Of a stretch of DNA of 35,116 nt, positions 23,402-34,820 are shown piece by piece. Within the stretch, counting starts at the first letter, position 1. Every line of letters begins with the position of its first letter. The position numbers were made by a program, and so were the translations under genes. This DNA comes from Didymodactylos carnosus (Eukaryota > Rotifera > Eurotatoria > Philodinida > Philodinidae), in contig CAJNOQ010001166.1 in NCBI GenBank assembly GCA_905250885.1, forward strand, positions 1-35,116, read 5' to 3'. Under the pieces are notes generated by a model. The model saw nothing but the letters and a program-made list of their open reading frames with translations. It was not told the origin of the DNA and did not search any database.

Positions 23402-26400
23402 AAAAAAATCATTTTTTTCGTTCTTTTATTTTAGCAGATTATTATTTTCTTGTTTTATCTCACAGACAAATGACAAGTTAAAAAATAATGGTTCTCACAC
23501 TATTAACAAACGAGAAAAACCCGATTGAGCAATATCAAACACTTCTAATACATAACCTCAACTGATATTTGGAGAGACGTAAAAAATGAATGAATTTTAC
23601 CTTGATTTTTTTGAGACTTTTTTTTTGTTTGTGGTTTTCTGAAACAAAATGTTGTTTTTTGAAAATATAAAATCATTACTTTTACAAAATTAAATTATAA
23701 AATAAACTTATGACGCATCTACATAAACTTTTTATCTCTCCATTATATTTTGAGGGTCGAATTACATTTATTTTATTGCGCACCATTGTACAAATGACGA
23801 AGTATATTTACAACATTGTAATGACATTCTATTTTGTCTAGAAAACAAAACATTTCATAATTGTTTATACTAAAAATTTGAAAAATGGTCACTTTTCTAA
23901 CTCTATAATCGAAAATAAAGTCCATTTAAGAGAGAACTTTCTTGTTTTACATTAAAAATGTCACTTTTAATTTACTGTTAGTAAAATAGAATGATATTGT
24001 TAATTAAAAACAAAAATTAAAGTTCATCAATTTAAACTAGATCAATTTAACTAAAAAATATTGAAAGATAAAATGTTTTAATGACCTATTTCTAATAACC
24101 TACCTAGACATTTGTTCTTCAATTATTGAACAGGTAGGCTATTTTAGTTTTGCTCTTGTTCATTTGTAACTTTTGTCAGATCTGTTTTATCTTATTCTTT
24201 CTCTATATAGTCTATTGTTCGTGATAAAAGTCAAAAATAAGAACGAAATAAAAAAAAAAAATAAAAAAAAATATAAAAAAGTGGAGTATAGAGAGATGAA
24301 AACGATTGAAAAATAAATAAAGAACATCTGCCTAATTTCTGCGCGTCTCCGTGTTCACATCTTCCTTTTTTTTTCTCTCGCGTTATTTATATGTGTGATA
24401 GGAAACTGATAAAGAAGAAAAAAAAAAAAGAGGCTAAAACATTTATAATAAGTTAAGATGTCATTCGATAGTTTCAATATTTAATGATTTCACCGTCATT
24501 TTTTTTTATGAGAATATGAGCATATGCGTGTATGTGTGTGTATACGTTTTATTTACTATTTTGTATCACACACACACACAAGAAAATGTAAAAAAATCTA
24601 AGAAAAGGAAAACTCAATCAATTTATCGAGCGAATTTTTTCTTCATCGAACATGTATATAAATATCTATCGATAGATTGCTCAATTAAACGTGTACTGAT
24701 TTATTCGAAATAAAAAGACTGTGTTATACTTCTTTTCTTTTTATTTTTACTAAGAAGCGACTTTATTTTCATTATCGATAGACGTTTTCCTGTCTTTTTA
24801 AAAAAAATATGCACACATACACACACACACACACACATATATTTTCCTATACGTCTCTTTACTAATATTCTCTATCATGTCACTTTTTAAAAGACAGGTA
24901 TAAATATTTAAGTAAATACCCGTCAATAAACGAGAACGAGAGAAAGTTTAACTTTTTACTAAATACGTTTACTTCTTTTATTTCTTTCCTTTAAACGGGA
25001 ATTTTTAAACTCATCACTTTAGTGAAGATGATAAGAGAAAGTAAGTGGAAGAAAACTTCCTCTCTTGATATTTAAATCGAATTATAAATTGCTACTTGGA
25101 TATTAAAAATGTCATGCAATGTTGTCAATGTGCGAGTTTTCTTTCTCATCTTTTTCAAAAAAAATAAATGAATCTAAGATTTTTTTACTTCTTTTCTGTA
25201 TTTGGTCATCATTATCACGATAGAAAAACATTAGAATAACAAAATATTTCACATCTTTTTTCTAATTACATATAAACAAATTATCTATTTTATTTATTCT
25301 TGATAAATATTAAGAGACAGATTTTTTTTATTTTCAAAAATGGAATGAATTTTATTTATTTCAAAAAAAAAACTCAATTATACAAATGATATATTAAATA
25401 TGTTTGAATCAATTAATTTTTCTATTATTTCTAAAAATTTCAATGATCAAAATAGAACAAGTTGTACATTGATATCAATGGAAAAAGTGAAAGATTTTTA
25501 TTTTAAATATTTCTGTAGTGTATTGTTAAATTCTCTTTTAGTCATAAAATGAACGTCTATAGACGCGTGCTTAAACTTCAAAAAGTATAGAATGTTTGAT
25601 TATTAATTCAACAAGACAAACCACTACGATCCCATGTGATTAAAAACAACATTATGATCACAACAAATATATAAGATTATTTGATTAAACTTAGACAACA
25701 AGAAAATGTCGTTGCCAATGAATGAATTTCTAGCACGCGAATCCCACTTTTACTTATAAACTTTATTATCTACAAACATCCACATACATACATAGGCTAG
25801 GTGTTGAGACGTATCGATGATGGTTATATGGAAAAGAAATTAATGCAATGTTTCGGTACGCATTTTTTTATATCTCCATTTTTTCTTTTTGTTCAAATAC
25901 ATTTGGGAAATAATATTAGAATGTGTTCCTTTTTTTTTTTTTTCGTTATTAAATCGACCTGTCACCGTTGTAGAGCGAAAACTTTGTTATCCGAGTCCCA
26001 TTTCTTGTGTGAAAGAAGAAGATTTTATATAACTCTGATATCGAATAGAATAAGATTTTAACTAAATTATTGAAATATGGAAAACATCCAGTCATTTTTC
26101 TACTAATTTCCTATATTTTAGATGATCGTTACCAAAATTGTGTATATATAAAATGTAATAGAAAAAAGAGATGTAGGTTTCCATCTTTTCGACATTGTCT
26201 CAAAAATAGGTAGATCACATTGTTAATTACTAGTCTATGCCGTCAAAGAAGACAAGAAAGAGAATATAAGAAGTTGGACAGACACTTTATAGTTAGAAAA
26301 AAAATCTAATAACAATAAATATTTTTACGAAAAGAAAATGAAAAATGATCAGACTTCAATTTGATAATGATAGATTAGCATGTGCATCTTGAGTAGGTGT

Positions 26401-28608
26401 GAAGATATTCATAATATCGTTGAAATAGGTGACAAATGGCTTACTTTTTTTTTTGTTACTAAATTTTAAAATTGCTTGAAGAAAAAACATCTAAACCTCT
26501 TTGACATTTCTAAAATCATTATACAGACATTTGGTACTAATTAGCAATTGATATTTTCACTCTAGCGATTTTTCTCATCATTGTTTTGATTCAATTGTAC
26601 ATGGATGATGATGATGATGCCGCATGATTTGTACTATATATATATCTCATATGAATCTTTCTTTTTCTCTCACCTGCATCAATCATATTGAAAAAATACT
26701 AAAAAAATTTGAATGAGAAATAAAATGAAGAAACAGAAGAGGAGAGGAAACTTCTAAGTTAAATAGTGTCATTGATTGTTCCATCACCGTGTGTTTTATT
26801 TGAAAAATCTTCATTATTTATAACATAGTGAAGTCAATTGACTGGATTGTGTGGTCCAGATCGAGAAAGGAAAACGATTAAAAACATAGCAATTGTTCGT
26901 CAAAAGGATGAAGAAAAAGAGAAGAAAAGAAGGAGAAAGGAAACTTAATTTCTAGGTACTGTATCTATTGCTATTGAACAACCAGACTGTAATTTATGAA
27001 ATTTTTGCTAGATACTGATTTGAACTTTAGAGATATTATCTTGAAGATTAAATCAAACAAAAATCATAACCAGATTATATACAAGAAAATGATGATACGT
27101 TCATTGTTTTCAAAAAATCTATCATTTTTTGAATACATTTTAAAATTATTTTTTATCTAATTTCAAATAAAAATACTCGTACAGTTGACATTAAACGATG
27201 AAAGATATGTAATTCAATTCAAAAATATATAAATAACAATAACTACTGCAAATGTATGTATGCATGTATATATAACCATTAAAAAATGATCTAGTTTCAT
27301 AAAAAGTATCTAAACGAACTCATAAAAATAACGTTGACTAGACTGACGTGTAAAGTGTCTTTTGAACATAAGCAACAAAAAGAATAAGGCAATAATGTCC
27401 CATAAAAAACTGTCAATATTTAAGAATGTGACCTTTATTATTATTCAACTGTCAATCAATTCCTCTATTTTAGTCAGACATTTCCTAATATGAATAATAT
27501 TCTAAAATTTTATATAGGTAAAGAATAAAAATGTCATTTTTATACTGAATGATATGAAACTTTTCTTTTTTAACAATGTCATTGATGGTTTAAGTTTGAA
27601 CAACATTAGAAAGTGTGAATGTCATCAAACATTGACACCTAATTATGTTTCTGTTGATTGTATTATGTTGTGAAGTCACTGATTGATCTCTTTCTTATGA
27701 CGTCATATTAGTCTGTCTTTTAACACGCTCATAGTCGTTTAAGTAATTAGTTTACAAATTATCCAGTTAGTTTTTTCTTCTTCTGATTTTTCTCTCCTTG
27801 AACGACGATAATACTACTGTGCAATATACAAACGGGAAAATATGATGAGTACCTGTTTGATATATTCACTTTGATGGATTTAGATGGAATTAAAAAGTAA
27901 AAATCAATGTGTTCATTTCATCCAAAATAAAAAATTGCCGGCGTCTATTCAATTTAAATGTCGATTAAAAAAAGACTAAGACATAATATCGATAAATATA
28001 TATTGTAAACAAAGTAGGTTTTGTCAAAGAATGGATTGCAACTAGGTAAAACTGAGTATAAACTGGAATTTTACTGAAAATGATAAAAAGTGGTCTGTAG
28101 ATACGAAATTTACATAACCAATGCGAAATACTTATGAGAGAACAGCACGACATAACGTTTAACAATGACAGACAAAAATGCATAATAGTAGGTGGGATGA
28201 AGAAATGAGAAATTCAATCTATCATTCTATTGAAGTTACACGAAGTTTTGCACACGAAACGGTCGTTGTGTTTACAGGCTCTGAAACTTACAGTTCGCTA
28301 ACTAACACATCGCGCTATTCTCTCATTTGGGGCTACACGATGCACTATCTGAATTTTAGTTTTGAGTGAGTAAAGATGCCAAAAGCAGCTGTTTGGTGAG
28401 GAGCCACCATGAACCTATGAATATCTTAGAAGCCCAATACGCATATCTCCTCTAAACATTGTTTGATGACACTCAAAACTTCGCGATAGACATATTTTTA
28501 GACGCTCTTTCTACTGATACCCTCAAAATATCAAAATAATAAATCCAAGTATAATAGGTTTTCTAGAGATCTTCTAAAAAACCAGCGGCTTTCAGAAACC
28601 ATATTTCG

Positions 28609-28851
28609 CACTTTTGACCATCAGGATTTGTAGTCCATCTGAAATTGTATCTCTCTTGAAATTTTCACCCTCCTACACGTCTAGGGGGAGGAGATAAACC
28701 GTTGTTAAATCATGAAAAACCAACGACACGATAGCATATGACTGGCCTCCACTATTTTGTTTTGTATTCGCCCAAACAAAACCTTTTCTGCATGAATATT
28801 TCAAGAGAGATACAATTTCAGATGGACTACAAATCCTGATGGTCAAAAGTG
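28609..28851. mobile_element. Inverted-repeat element with 54-bp arms
   Basis: Bases 28609-28662 and 28798-28851 are exact or near-exact inverted copies (arms begin CACTTTTGACCATCAGG). They enclose a 135-bp loop. The reverse frame 28673-28915 spans the loop and one arm and is not taken as a gene. It is probably a small fold-back transposon or its remnant. Confidence 0.7.
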
Positions 28852-28995
28852 GGTTTTTTTGAAAACTCCAGAGAGTCCTTCTCGAGATATCCGAAAAATG
28901 CTGAAAGTCACGCAAACGAAGTCAGTCTTTTTCAGTTTTTGTCGGATTTTCAGCATTTTTCGGAAATAAACTCTTTTCATATGTAGAGTTTATCA

Positions 28996-29077
28996 GACGA
29001 GGTGGCCGAGCGGTTAAGGCGATGGACTGCTAATCCATTTCCCTCTGGGAGCGTGAGTTCGAATCTCATCCTCGTCG
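28996..29077 (+). tRNA. tRNA-Ser (anticodon GCU)
   Basis: The 82-nt sequence folds as a class II tRNA. The acceptor stem GACGAGG pairs with CCTCGTC (29070-29076), with discriminator G at 29077. The D-arm is GCCGAGCGGTTAAGGC and the anticodon stem is ATGGA/TCCAT around loop CTGCTAA (anticodon GCT at 29029-29031). A long variable arm pairs TCCC with GGGA, and the T-arm is GTGAG-TTCGAAT-CTCAT. The internal A box (TGGCCGAGCGG) and B box (GAGTTCGAATC) are present. A T-rich stretch from 29082 can terminate Pol III transcription. There is no intron and no encoded CCA. It decodes AGC/AGU serine codons. Confidence 0.95.
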
Positions 29078-29381
29078 ACTGTTTCTTTTTACCTTTTCTA
29101 TTCACAGTCAGAACGTATTAGTTTAGTGCAGAACGGTCACACTCTTTTTGTTCCTAGCCATAAAACCTCATACAATAGGCGTGTAACACTAAATTATAAC
29201 TCCGTCAGTGTACAAGCTACGAACTTTTCTTTTGGAACTTAAGGGTTTGAAACGATGCTCTTTCTTTTTGTCTCTTGGACGTTTTTTCTAGGACCTTCAG
29301 AAATAGGATTTCTAGAAAACCCTGATTTTTGGCCTACTGGCTTTGAGAAAAACGACTTTCTGAAAAAACGCAGTGACCAAA

Positions 29382-30358
29382 ATTCACTTTACAATACAGA
29401 TTCGGAATCAGCGTGAAAAGGCGGTCATTTCAAAAAGAAATTCGAGGTTCTGATTCAGGTTTTCTAGGAGATTTCTCGAAAACTTTACCACTAAAATACG
29501 CTAACTTTCGGATTTTGACCTATATCCTAGCTTTTTCGCTATTTTAGCGTTCATAGCACTTTATAATGACCATCAATAGATAACTATAGACATATGTCTA
29601 GACAGACAACTGGGCTAGAGAGAGCGGGGGCAGACAGACAGAGAAAAAGGAAAAAAGAGAGAAGAACAGACGGCACCTGCACTCGCTCGCTAGTTCTCTT
29701 TCTGTGCACTAACAGACTACTGTAATTTCATTTCATTCTTATAAAAAAAATATAAGTGTCACATTATTTAGTTTTGTTTTCACAGTCTAGCTATTATGCC
29801 TAACGCCTGTTTAGTATTACTTATCTATTGATGGCCATTACAAAGTGCTATGAACGCTAAAATAGCGAAAAAGCTAGGATATAGGTCAAAATCCGAAAGT
29901 TAGCGTATTTTGGTGGTAATGTTTTCCAGAAACCTCCTAGAAAACCTTGATTACGTGATACTCAAACGTCAGCAAGTATCTAGTTTTGTTCAGCGTTCAT
30001 TTTTGCATCGGCTGACATTTAAAAGAAAAATTTTCTGCGCATTTTCTCTATTTTGTAAAAATTTCAATAGCTGAAACGTGGGACTTTGAAAGGTTTTGAG
30101 AATACATTCCCTCTTAATGATCCGCTTAAACTTTCGCAAACCCCTACGTTTGTTTAGAATTTAATTCTCTATTTAATGGCGTTTGAACGAAGTTTCTATG
30201 ATCCATCGTTAAGGAGTTATTTGAAATTTAAAAAAAGTGGAAAATTTAAACTTTAAATTTTATTTTAAAATTTAAAATTTTGAATTAGAACCTCGAATTT
30301 CTTTTTGAAATGACCGCCATTTCACGCTGATTCCGAATCTGTATTGTAAAGTGAATAC
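29382..30358. mobile_element. Large fold-back element with interrupted right arm
   Basis: The left arm 29382-29583 (202 bp) is continuous. Its inverted copy is found in two pieces: 29821-29946 matches 29458-29583, and 30281-30358 matches 29382-29457. The two right-arm pieces are separated by about 334 bp (29947-30280) that has no counterpart on the left. The loop 29584-29820 holds a purine-rich stretch. No protein is encoded. The arrangement shows a complete inverted repeat that later received an insertion in one arm. Confidence 0.75.
29947..30280. mobile_element. Insertion inside the right arm of the fold-back element
   Basis: This segment interrupts an otherwise continuous inverted-repeat arm. 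It ends in an AT palindrome-rich stretch (about 30225-30280). TTGA occurs at both edges (29947-29950 and 30280-30283), which may be a 4-bp duplication but is weak evidence. No terminal inverted repeats or open frame were seen. Confidence 0.5.
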
Positions 30359-30409
30359 CGTTGACGAAAACACTCCACAACATTTCAGCCTAAAATTCAC
30401 CAAATCCTT

Positions 30410-30499
30410 ACAAATTTCAATTTCGTTGTGAACAAAAGCTTTTAATTTCACGAATTTCATTCTGCCTTTCAATAGCAATTAAACATATTTCATTCTCTC
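30410..30499. repeat. 90-bp direct repeat, left copy
   Basis: It matches 31668-31757 over its full 90 bp with five substitutions by my count and no gaps. In both copies the reverse strand is open and would end ERQNE(I/T)REIKSFCSQRN then stop, so it may derive from a coding segment. Confidence 0.85.
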
Positions 30500-30792
30500 C
30501 AGCAAAGCAAAAACGTTTTTCTCTCCTTTCCGTCTGCATGAACCAAATGCTATAGAAACAGCTACTTTTCCAACTGTGAACCACCATTCTTGAACACAAG
30601 AACACAAGCGTTTACTGAAGAAAAATTCGAAACCCGTAAAAATTCTCATGTATACACTTGACTCGCAACCTTCTTGTATTAACCCTATTGGTCATTGTAT
30701 TGGTCACCATACATGCTGTCACCATATGTGAATGAAAGTGTCCATCTAGTCGTCTCTAATCTTGGAATTAATAACTTGGATCATTTTTTTGA

Positions 30793-31251
30793 TCAACTTT
30801 GATGATTTTTAGAGAATGTAACCGTGTCCTCAAGATAAATGGAAAACTTGCGTTAACAACCAATTTAAGTGGACATTGGTAGGAGTTTTACAACATATTT
30901 GAAGAGACAGTTTATCAACTTGGAAAAAATGAACTACTAAAAAGATTAAAAGAAGATCAGAAACATCGTAGTACAATAGAACAGATTTCCAGTTTACTGA
31001 TCAATACTGGCTTCACCATTCGTCGGCATTTTGAAGATAAGTTTGAAATGACATTTTTGACCGGCACATCATTTTTGAATCACTATTTTATCAAACTTGG
31101 CTGGCTTTCATCTTGGAAAAACATTATTTTAGAAACTGATCAGGAGAGTGTATTTAAACAGCTCGAAGAAAACTTAAATGCTTTTGCACAAATATCGGGT
31201 GAACTAAAATTAACAGTTCCAATAGCGTACATTGAGGGGGAGAAAACGTAA
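30793..31251 (+). pseudogene. C-terminal part of a class I SAM-dependent methyltransferase, broken
   Basis: The forward frame is open from 30793, just after TGA at 30790, to TAA at 31249-31251, except for TAG at 30880-30882 (after SGHW). FRECNRVLKINGKLALTTN matches the strand-turn segment after the SAM-binding core of small-molecule methyltransferases (type 11 fold, usually reading RVLKPGG). The following helices and ALSEL-like end (TSFLNHYFIKLGWLSSW) resemble the C-terminal part of that family. The N-terminal SAM-binding half with its GxGxG loop is missing. It sits between the two 90-bp direct repeats. Substrate cannot be inferred. A bacterial origin by transfer is conceivable but untested. 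Confidence 0.6.
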
Positions 31252-32235
31252 TCATCTGTAACGAAATTTTACTTACCAAGATTACAAAACCCAACAAAAA
31301 AGCACGAAAGAACGAACTATAGTAATTACTCGACACAAAGACAGTAAGAAGTCGAGAAAAGTCTTTTCTTCTCATTTTTAGCCGGTCCTTTTATCCTATT
31401 GTTAGTTGAATGAGCGATAGATTTGTGAAAACAACGAAGTTTTAATCGACCATTATACACATTAATCTCGTTGTCGGTTACCCAAGAGCAAAATTACTAA
31501 ACTAAAGAGAAGCATAAGATAAAAGTACGCATTGTGAATTCTTTTGTTATTATAACTGGATCAAACGCCAAATAAAGCGAAGAACAAGCAACAAATGAGT
31601 ATTGCGACTATAATATGATCTAAAGAAAGAAAAAGAAACCAAAACAAATCCTTCCCAATCCGGGAACACAAATTTCAATTTCGTTGTGAACAGAAGCTTT
31701 TAATTTCACGAGTTTCATTCTGCCTTTCAATAGTAATCAAATATATTTCATTCTCTCGAGTACAACTTGTGTACTTCAGACTGCCAGAAAAACTGGAGAA
31801 GGATACCTTCAAATTTATTAACTTTTTACTCTGGGAAGTTGCCAGAATAAACACTAGTTTCATGCTGAAGGGACTCTTTCTTTTGGATAAAACGATAACC
31901 TTTGTTCTCTTCTCCATTTCTTGCTTTGTATCTGTGTCTCTGTAGTATGCATAGAAAGAAGAAAATATTAAAGTTTCATCTAGCTGAACTAGTGCATGGA
32001 AAAATGGTTCGCCTATAGTTAGTTTAATTATTATTCTGGTAGTTGGCAGAATATAGAATGCTGAATTAAGACTACCATGACCCGAAGAGAAAGCCGAAAA
32101 GTCATGCTAGTCAAGAACTCCTTAACAAATGATTTCGCGTGTTAATTGGCAGAGAAAGTACATCTATGGCTCATATTCAGCTCCGTTATTGACAGTCCTG
32201 TGTCTCATAAAGTAGACTGTACCCTTTTCTAAAAC
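31252..32235. other. No supported gene; contains the second direct repeat
   Basis: Apart from the repeat at 31668-31757, the sequence shows only short chance frames. The reverse frame 31675-31917 ends inside the repeat and has no recognised domain. Confidence 0.4.
31668..31757. repeat. 90-bp direct repeat, right copy
   Basis: It is the same orientation as 30410-30499 and about 1.26 kb away, on the other side of the methyltransferase fragment. The pair could be solo terminal repeats of an element, or a segmental duplication. Confidence 0.85.
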
Positions 32236-32295
32236 ATGGCTCGGCGTATAGTATATCTTCAAACTGACATAGAAAACGAAGAGGTGTACATTCCA
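32236..32295 (+). CDS. Possible first exon of the NHL-repeat gene
   Basis: ATG at 32236 starts a 20-codon frame (MARRIVYLQTDIENEEVYIP) that stops exactly at a GTGAGT donor. A TTTCACAG acceptor follows at 32327 and a GTGCAG at 32351-32356. Joining at the second acceptor leads toward the NHL frame but is one base out of register at the A-run 32377-32385. The link to the NHL fragment is therefore speculative. Confidence 0.25.
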
Positions 32296-32372
32296 GTGAG
32301 TTTTATTTTAATCTATTAATTTCACAGAATATAGAGTAATTTTATAGTGAGTGCAGCGAACATTTGGATTAA

Positions 32373-32810
32373 AAGCAAAAAAAAATTCTTCCTTCTGGTA
32401 TCTTTGTTGATTTGTGTAAGAATGTTTATGTGGCTGACCATAATCGATACTCTATTCAAAAATTCGCAGTAAATAATTCAACTGGAATAACAATTGCTGG
32501 CATTGTCCATGAATCAGGTTCAGATATGAGCCATCTAAACGTTCCACATGATGTAGCAGTTGATCTCTACGGTAATCTCTATGTTGCTGATATGGGTAAT
32601 CATCGTATACAATGTATAATTATGAAAGATGGCGTCCGAATAGCAACTCAAACAATAGCTGGTGTATCAGGGAATACAGGGAGTAGTGATGGATATTTGA
32701 GTCGCCCATGTGCCATAGCTTTCGATTTTAAATGGAATTTATTTGTTACAGATCATAATAATCATCGCGTACAAAAGTTTTTGTGTGAAGGAGGCGATTT
32801 GTATTGTTAA
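32373..32810 (+). pseudogene. NHL-repeat protein fragment (three repeats)
   Basis: The frame is open from 32373, after TAA at 32370, to TAA at 32808-32810. It encodes three NHL-type beta-propeller repeats: GIFVDLCKNVYVADHNRYSI, DVAVDLYGNLYVADMGNHRI and AIAFDFKWNLFVTDHNNHRV. Each has the (V/F)D...N(L/V)(Y/F)V(A/T)D.(N/R)..R(I/V)Q pattern. A functional propeller normally has about six repeats, so half or more is missing. There is no clear in-frame start. NHL proteins are abundant in bdelloid rotifer genomes (general knowledge). This copy is a truncated remnant, or an exon of a gene whose other parts are not recognisable here. Confidence 0.7.
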
Positions 32811-32849
32811 ATTTTTTTTCCTGTAGAAGTTAATGCGTTAACAATGATT

Positions 32850-33480
32850 TAATTTTATATTCCCTTGACTGTCCTTGACTCATGTCCCTTGGTTGAAAAT
32901 GATGTGCAATAGGTATTCGATCAACACTGTGAAATACTGTTAAGTTGGAAAGTGGCGGTACTTGGGACCGATGGTACAATAAAAAGTAGACCAACAGCTG
33001 AACAGCTCTGTGACTCCAGTGGAAAATCAGTGGACTAGCAAACCTTACTTGGCTCAACTTGATGGGATAAAATGATATGGAATAGGTATTCGACTATGAG
33101 CAATTAGAAAATGGCTATGAACGACCTCTAGGATCGATTCTGTTGGTCAAAAATTTCATGCCAGCTGAATAGGACGAAAATAGTATTCCCTTGACTGTAA
33201 AGCAAAGGTCTTAACGAGCTAAAGTGTACGGAAATTGCTAAATTCTACTGGGGTCTATGTGTGGTTCAGGACTGAGTAGAACTTCCGGTTATTAATTACG
33301 TGAGCAAGGGGAAGCATCATGCCAGTGAGGTGTCTAGCGAAAATACCTCCAGCTCATGCTAAGTGATAATTAAGAAAAAACTGCTTCGGTCGGAAGAAAG
33401 CTCGACCCATTAACGAATGTGCATCGAAGCAAGCGTGAGGGTGGTACTTTCTATTTCCTAAGGTGCACGCAATGCAAAAA
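32850..33480. repeat. Block of imperfect repeats that looks less AT-rich, possibly a structured non-coding element
   Basis: TATTCCCTTGACTGT-like sequence occurs near 32858 and 33183. A second pair built on AATAGGTATTCGA occurs near 32910 and 33082. The block looks richer in G and C than its surroundings and contains short hairpins such as GAGGT...ACCTC (about 33327-33350) and CTTCGGTCGGAAG (about 33384-33396). There is no open frame I trust. It could be a non-coding transposon end. Confidence 0.35.
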
Positions 33481-34820
33481 TGAATGACATCTTTATTTTT
33501 AAATAAATTATACATATTCTGATTCACCAGAGCACGAAGATTACGAATCTCATCTTACTTTTTGTATTGGAGCGAATTTTCAGGGAAATAATGCGAAATA
33601 CTGAGAAGGCCTCAAAATCACCTAAAAGTGGGCTTTTCGAATAAAATCGATTTTCTCTAGTCCGTGAAATTTTATTGCCTTCTGGTTTTTCCCATGATGC
33701 TTAGCATCACAGAAGGAACAAGAAGAGCTATTTCCGATTCACATATAATGTGATCTGGACATTCCTACCCTTTCAGCAGGGTTCCAGAACGCGACCTATG
33801 CTCACGAAAAAAGAATCAAGTCTCTCTGGTTAAAGGATAGAGACTTGAATAATACCTCATTTGAACCGCTGAATCAAAGCAAACAAAGCTACGTATCGCC
33901 TCTTTTTATTTCTTTTCATTGCTGAGAAACTGAGGTTTCTTTGAACCGTAGGCTAAATCCTGGAAATAACCTTCAAGTTATTTCCTAATAAGTAATTTAT
34001 TTTTGACTTTTTTTCTATTCTGTTATCGACTTATACGTAAAAGACAACGTAGAATTCAATAGGACTAATGTGAGGGTTTCCAAAGGGTCTCTGGAAAACC
34101 CTATGTCAAAAAATGTGGATTTCTTGAGCTTTCAGTGATTGAATTCGCTGATATTACAATAAGTTTATTAAAAAACAACGTAGAATTCAATAGGACTAGT
34201 GTAAGGATCTCCCGAGGGTTTTCAGAGACCCTCTGGAAACCTTAGGCCAAAAACACAGAGTTTAAAACCGGTTACGCTTGTAGGTTTGACTTCCAAAGTA
34301 AAAAGGTTAGTTTCAGTATTTTCCAGTCTGCTTCTTGATTTTTCTTGCTTACAATATACTGTCACACGTAATTAACATACACGACTAAAAAACTGTTCAA
34401 AACAACGAAAAAACAAAAAAGCTGTTTTAAGCCCATGAAACTGACTGTGGTATACGCCTATGAGACTTTACTGTACCAACGCAAAGGTTACTATAGAAAC
34501 GCTGAAGCACTTCAGCATAACTTTGTCCATTTGCATAGGCTTCTAGTGCCTTTCAGAATCTTCTTACTAATTTTCGATCGATTTCACTGTTCTCGAAACA
34601 TTCACGTGATTGATCAATTAACACAGCAGCGTTGGAAAAGTTTAATCTGTTTTTTACTAACAAACGCCTTCATTGAACACCAAACCGATTCTATCGAATT
34701 AAGCTCGCAATGAAATTTTGGACAGTAGATAACTTTCATTTTTTACTTGATGCCCAGTTGCTTAAGTTTTGTGCTCTATGAATATGAAGGAAAAAAGAAA
34801 TTTTGAGCTTCAACTGAGGT
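33481..34820. repeat. Imperfect direct repeats offset by about 131 bp
   Basis: A 24-bp exact match starts at 34044 and again at 34175 (ACAACGTAGAATTC...GGACTA). Weaker similarity (CTCTGGAAAACC, TCAAAAA-type motifs) continues for about 90 bp after each. GCTGAAGCACTTCAGC at 34501-34516 is a near-perfect palindrome. The forward frame 34435-34713 has an ATG but no recognisable domain and is not annotated as a gene. Confidence 0.45.

Larger units (their letters stand above)
18800..28600. other. About 10 kb of gene-poor, microsatellite-rich DNA upstream of the PRDM3/16-like gene
   Basis: I see no convincing gene here. The stretch contains CT repeats (about 20050-20077), a CAT-rich run (23049-23076), an AC repeat (24811-24836), many A and T tracts and the inverted-repeat element at 21141-21478. 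Isolated splice-like sites exist, for example CAG|GTAAGA on the reverse strand at about 22655, which could belong to a non-coding 5' exon of the downstream gene. Developmental regulators often have such flanks, so a cis-regulatory role is a reasonable inference, but no specific binding site is claimed. Confidence 0.5.

Noticed and set aside
23071..23412. Reverse 113-codon frame with Leu/Phe runs
   Set aside because: It arises from the GAA repeat and surrounding low-complexity DNA; no coding character otherwise.
28178..28369. Forward 63-codon frame
   Set aside because: No recognisable motif; composition is not convincingly coding and no splice partners are seen.
28673..28915. Reverse 80-codon frame
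   Set aside because: It spans the loop and one arm of the 28609-28851 inverted repeat, so the frame is a by-product of the repeat.
32830..33057. Reverse 75-codon frame
   Set aside because: It falls in the repeat block and shows no domain or splice support.
34435..34713. Forward 92-codon frame with ATG
   Set aside because: No domain, no splice or neighbour support, and it lies in repeat-bearing sequence including a palindrome.
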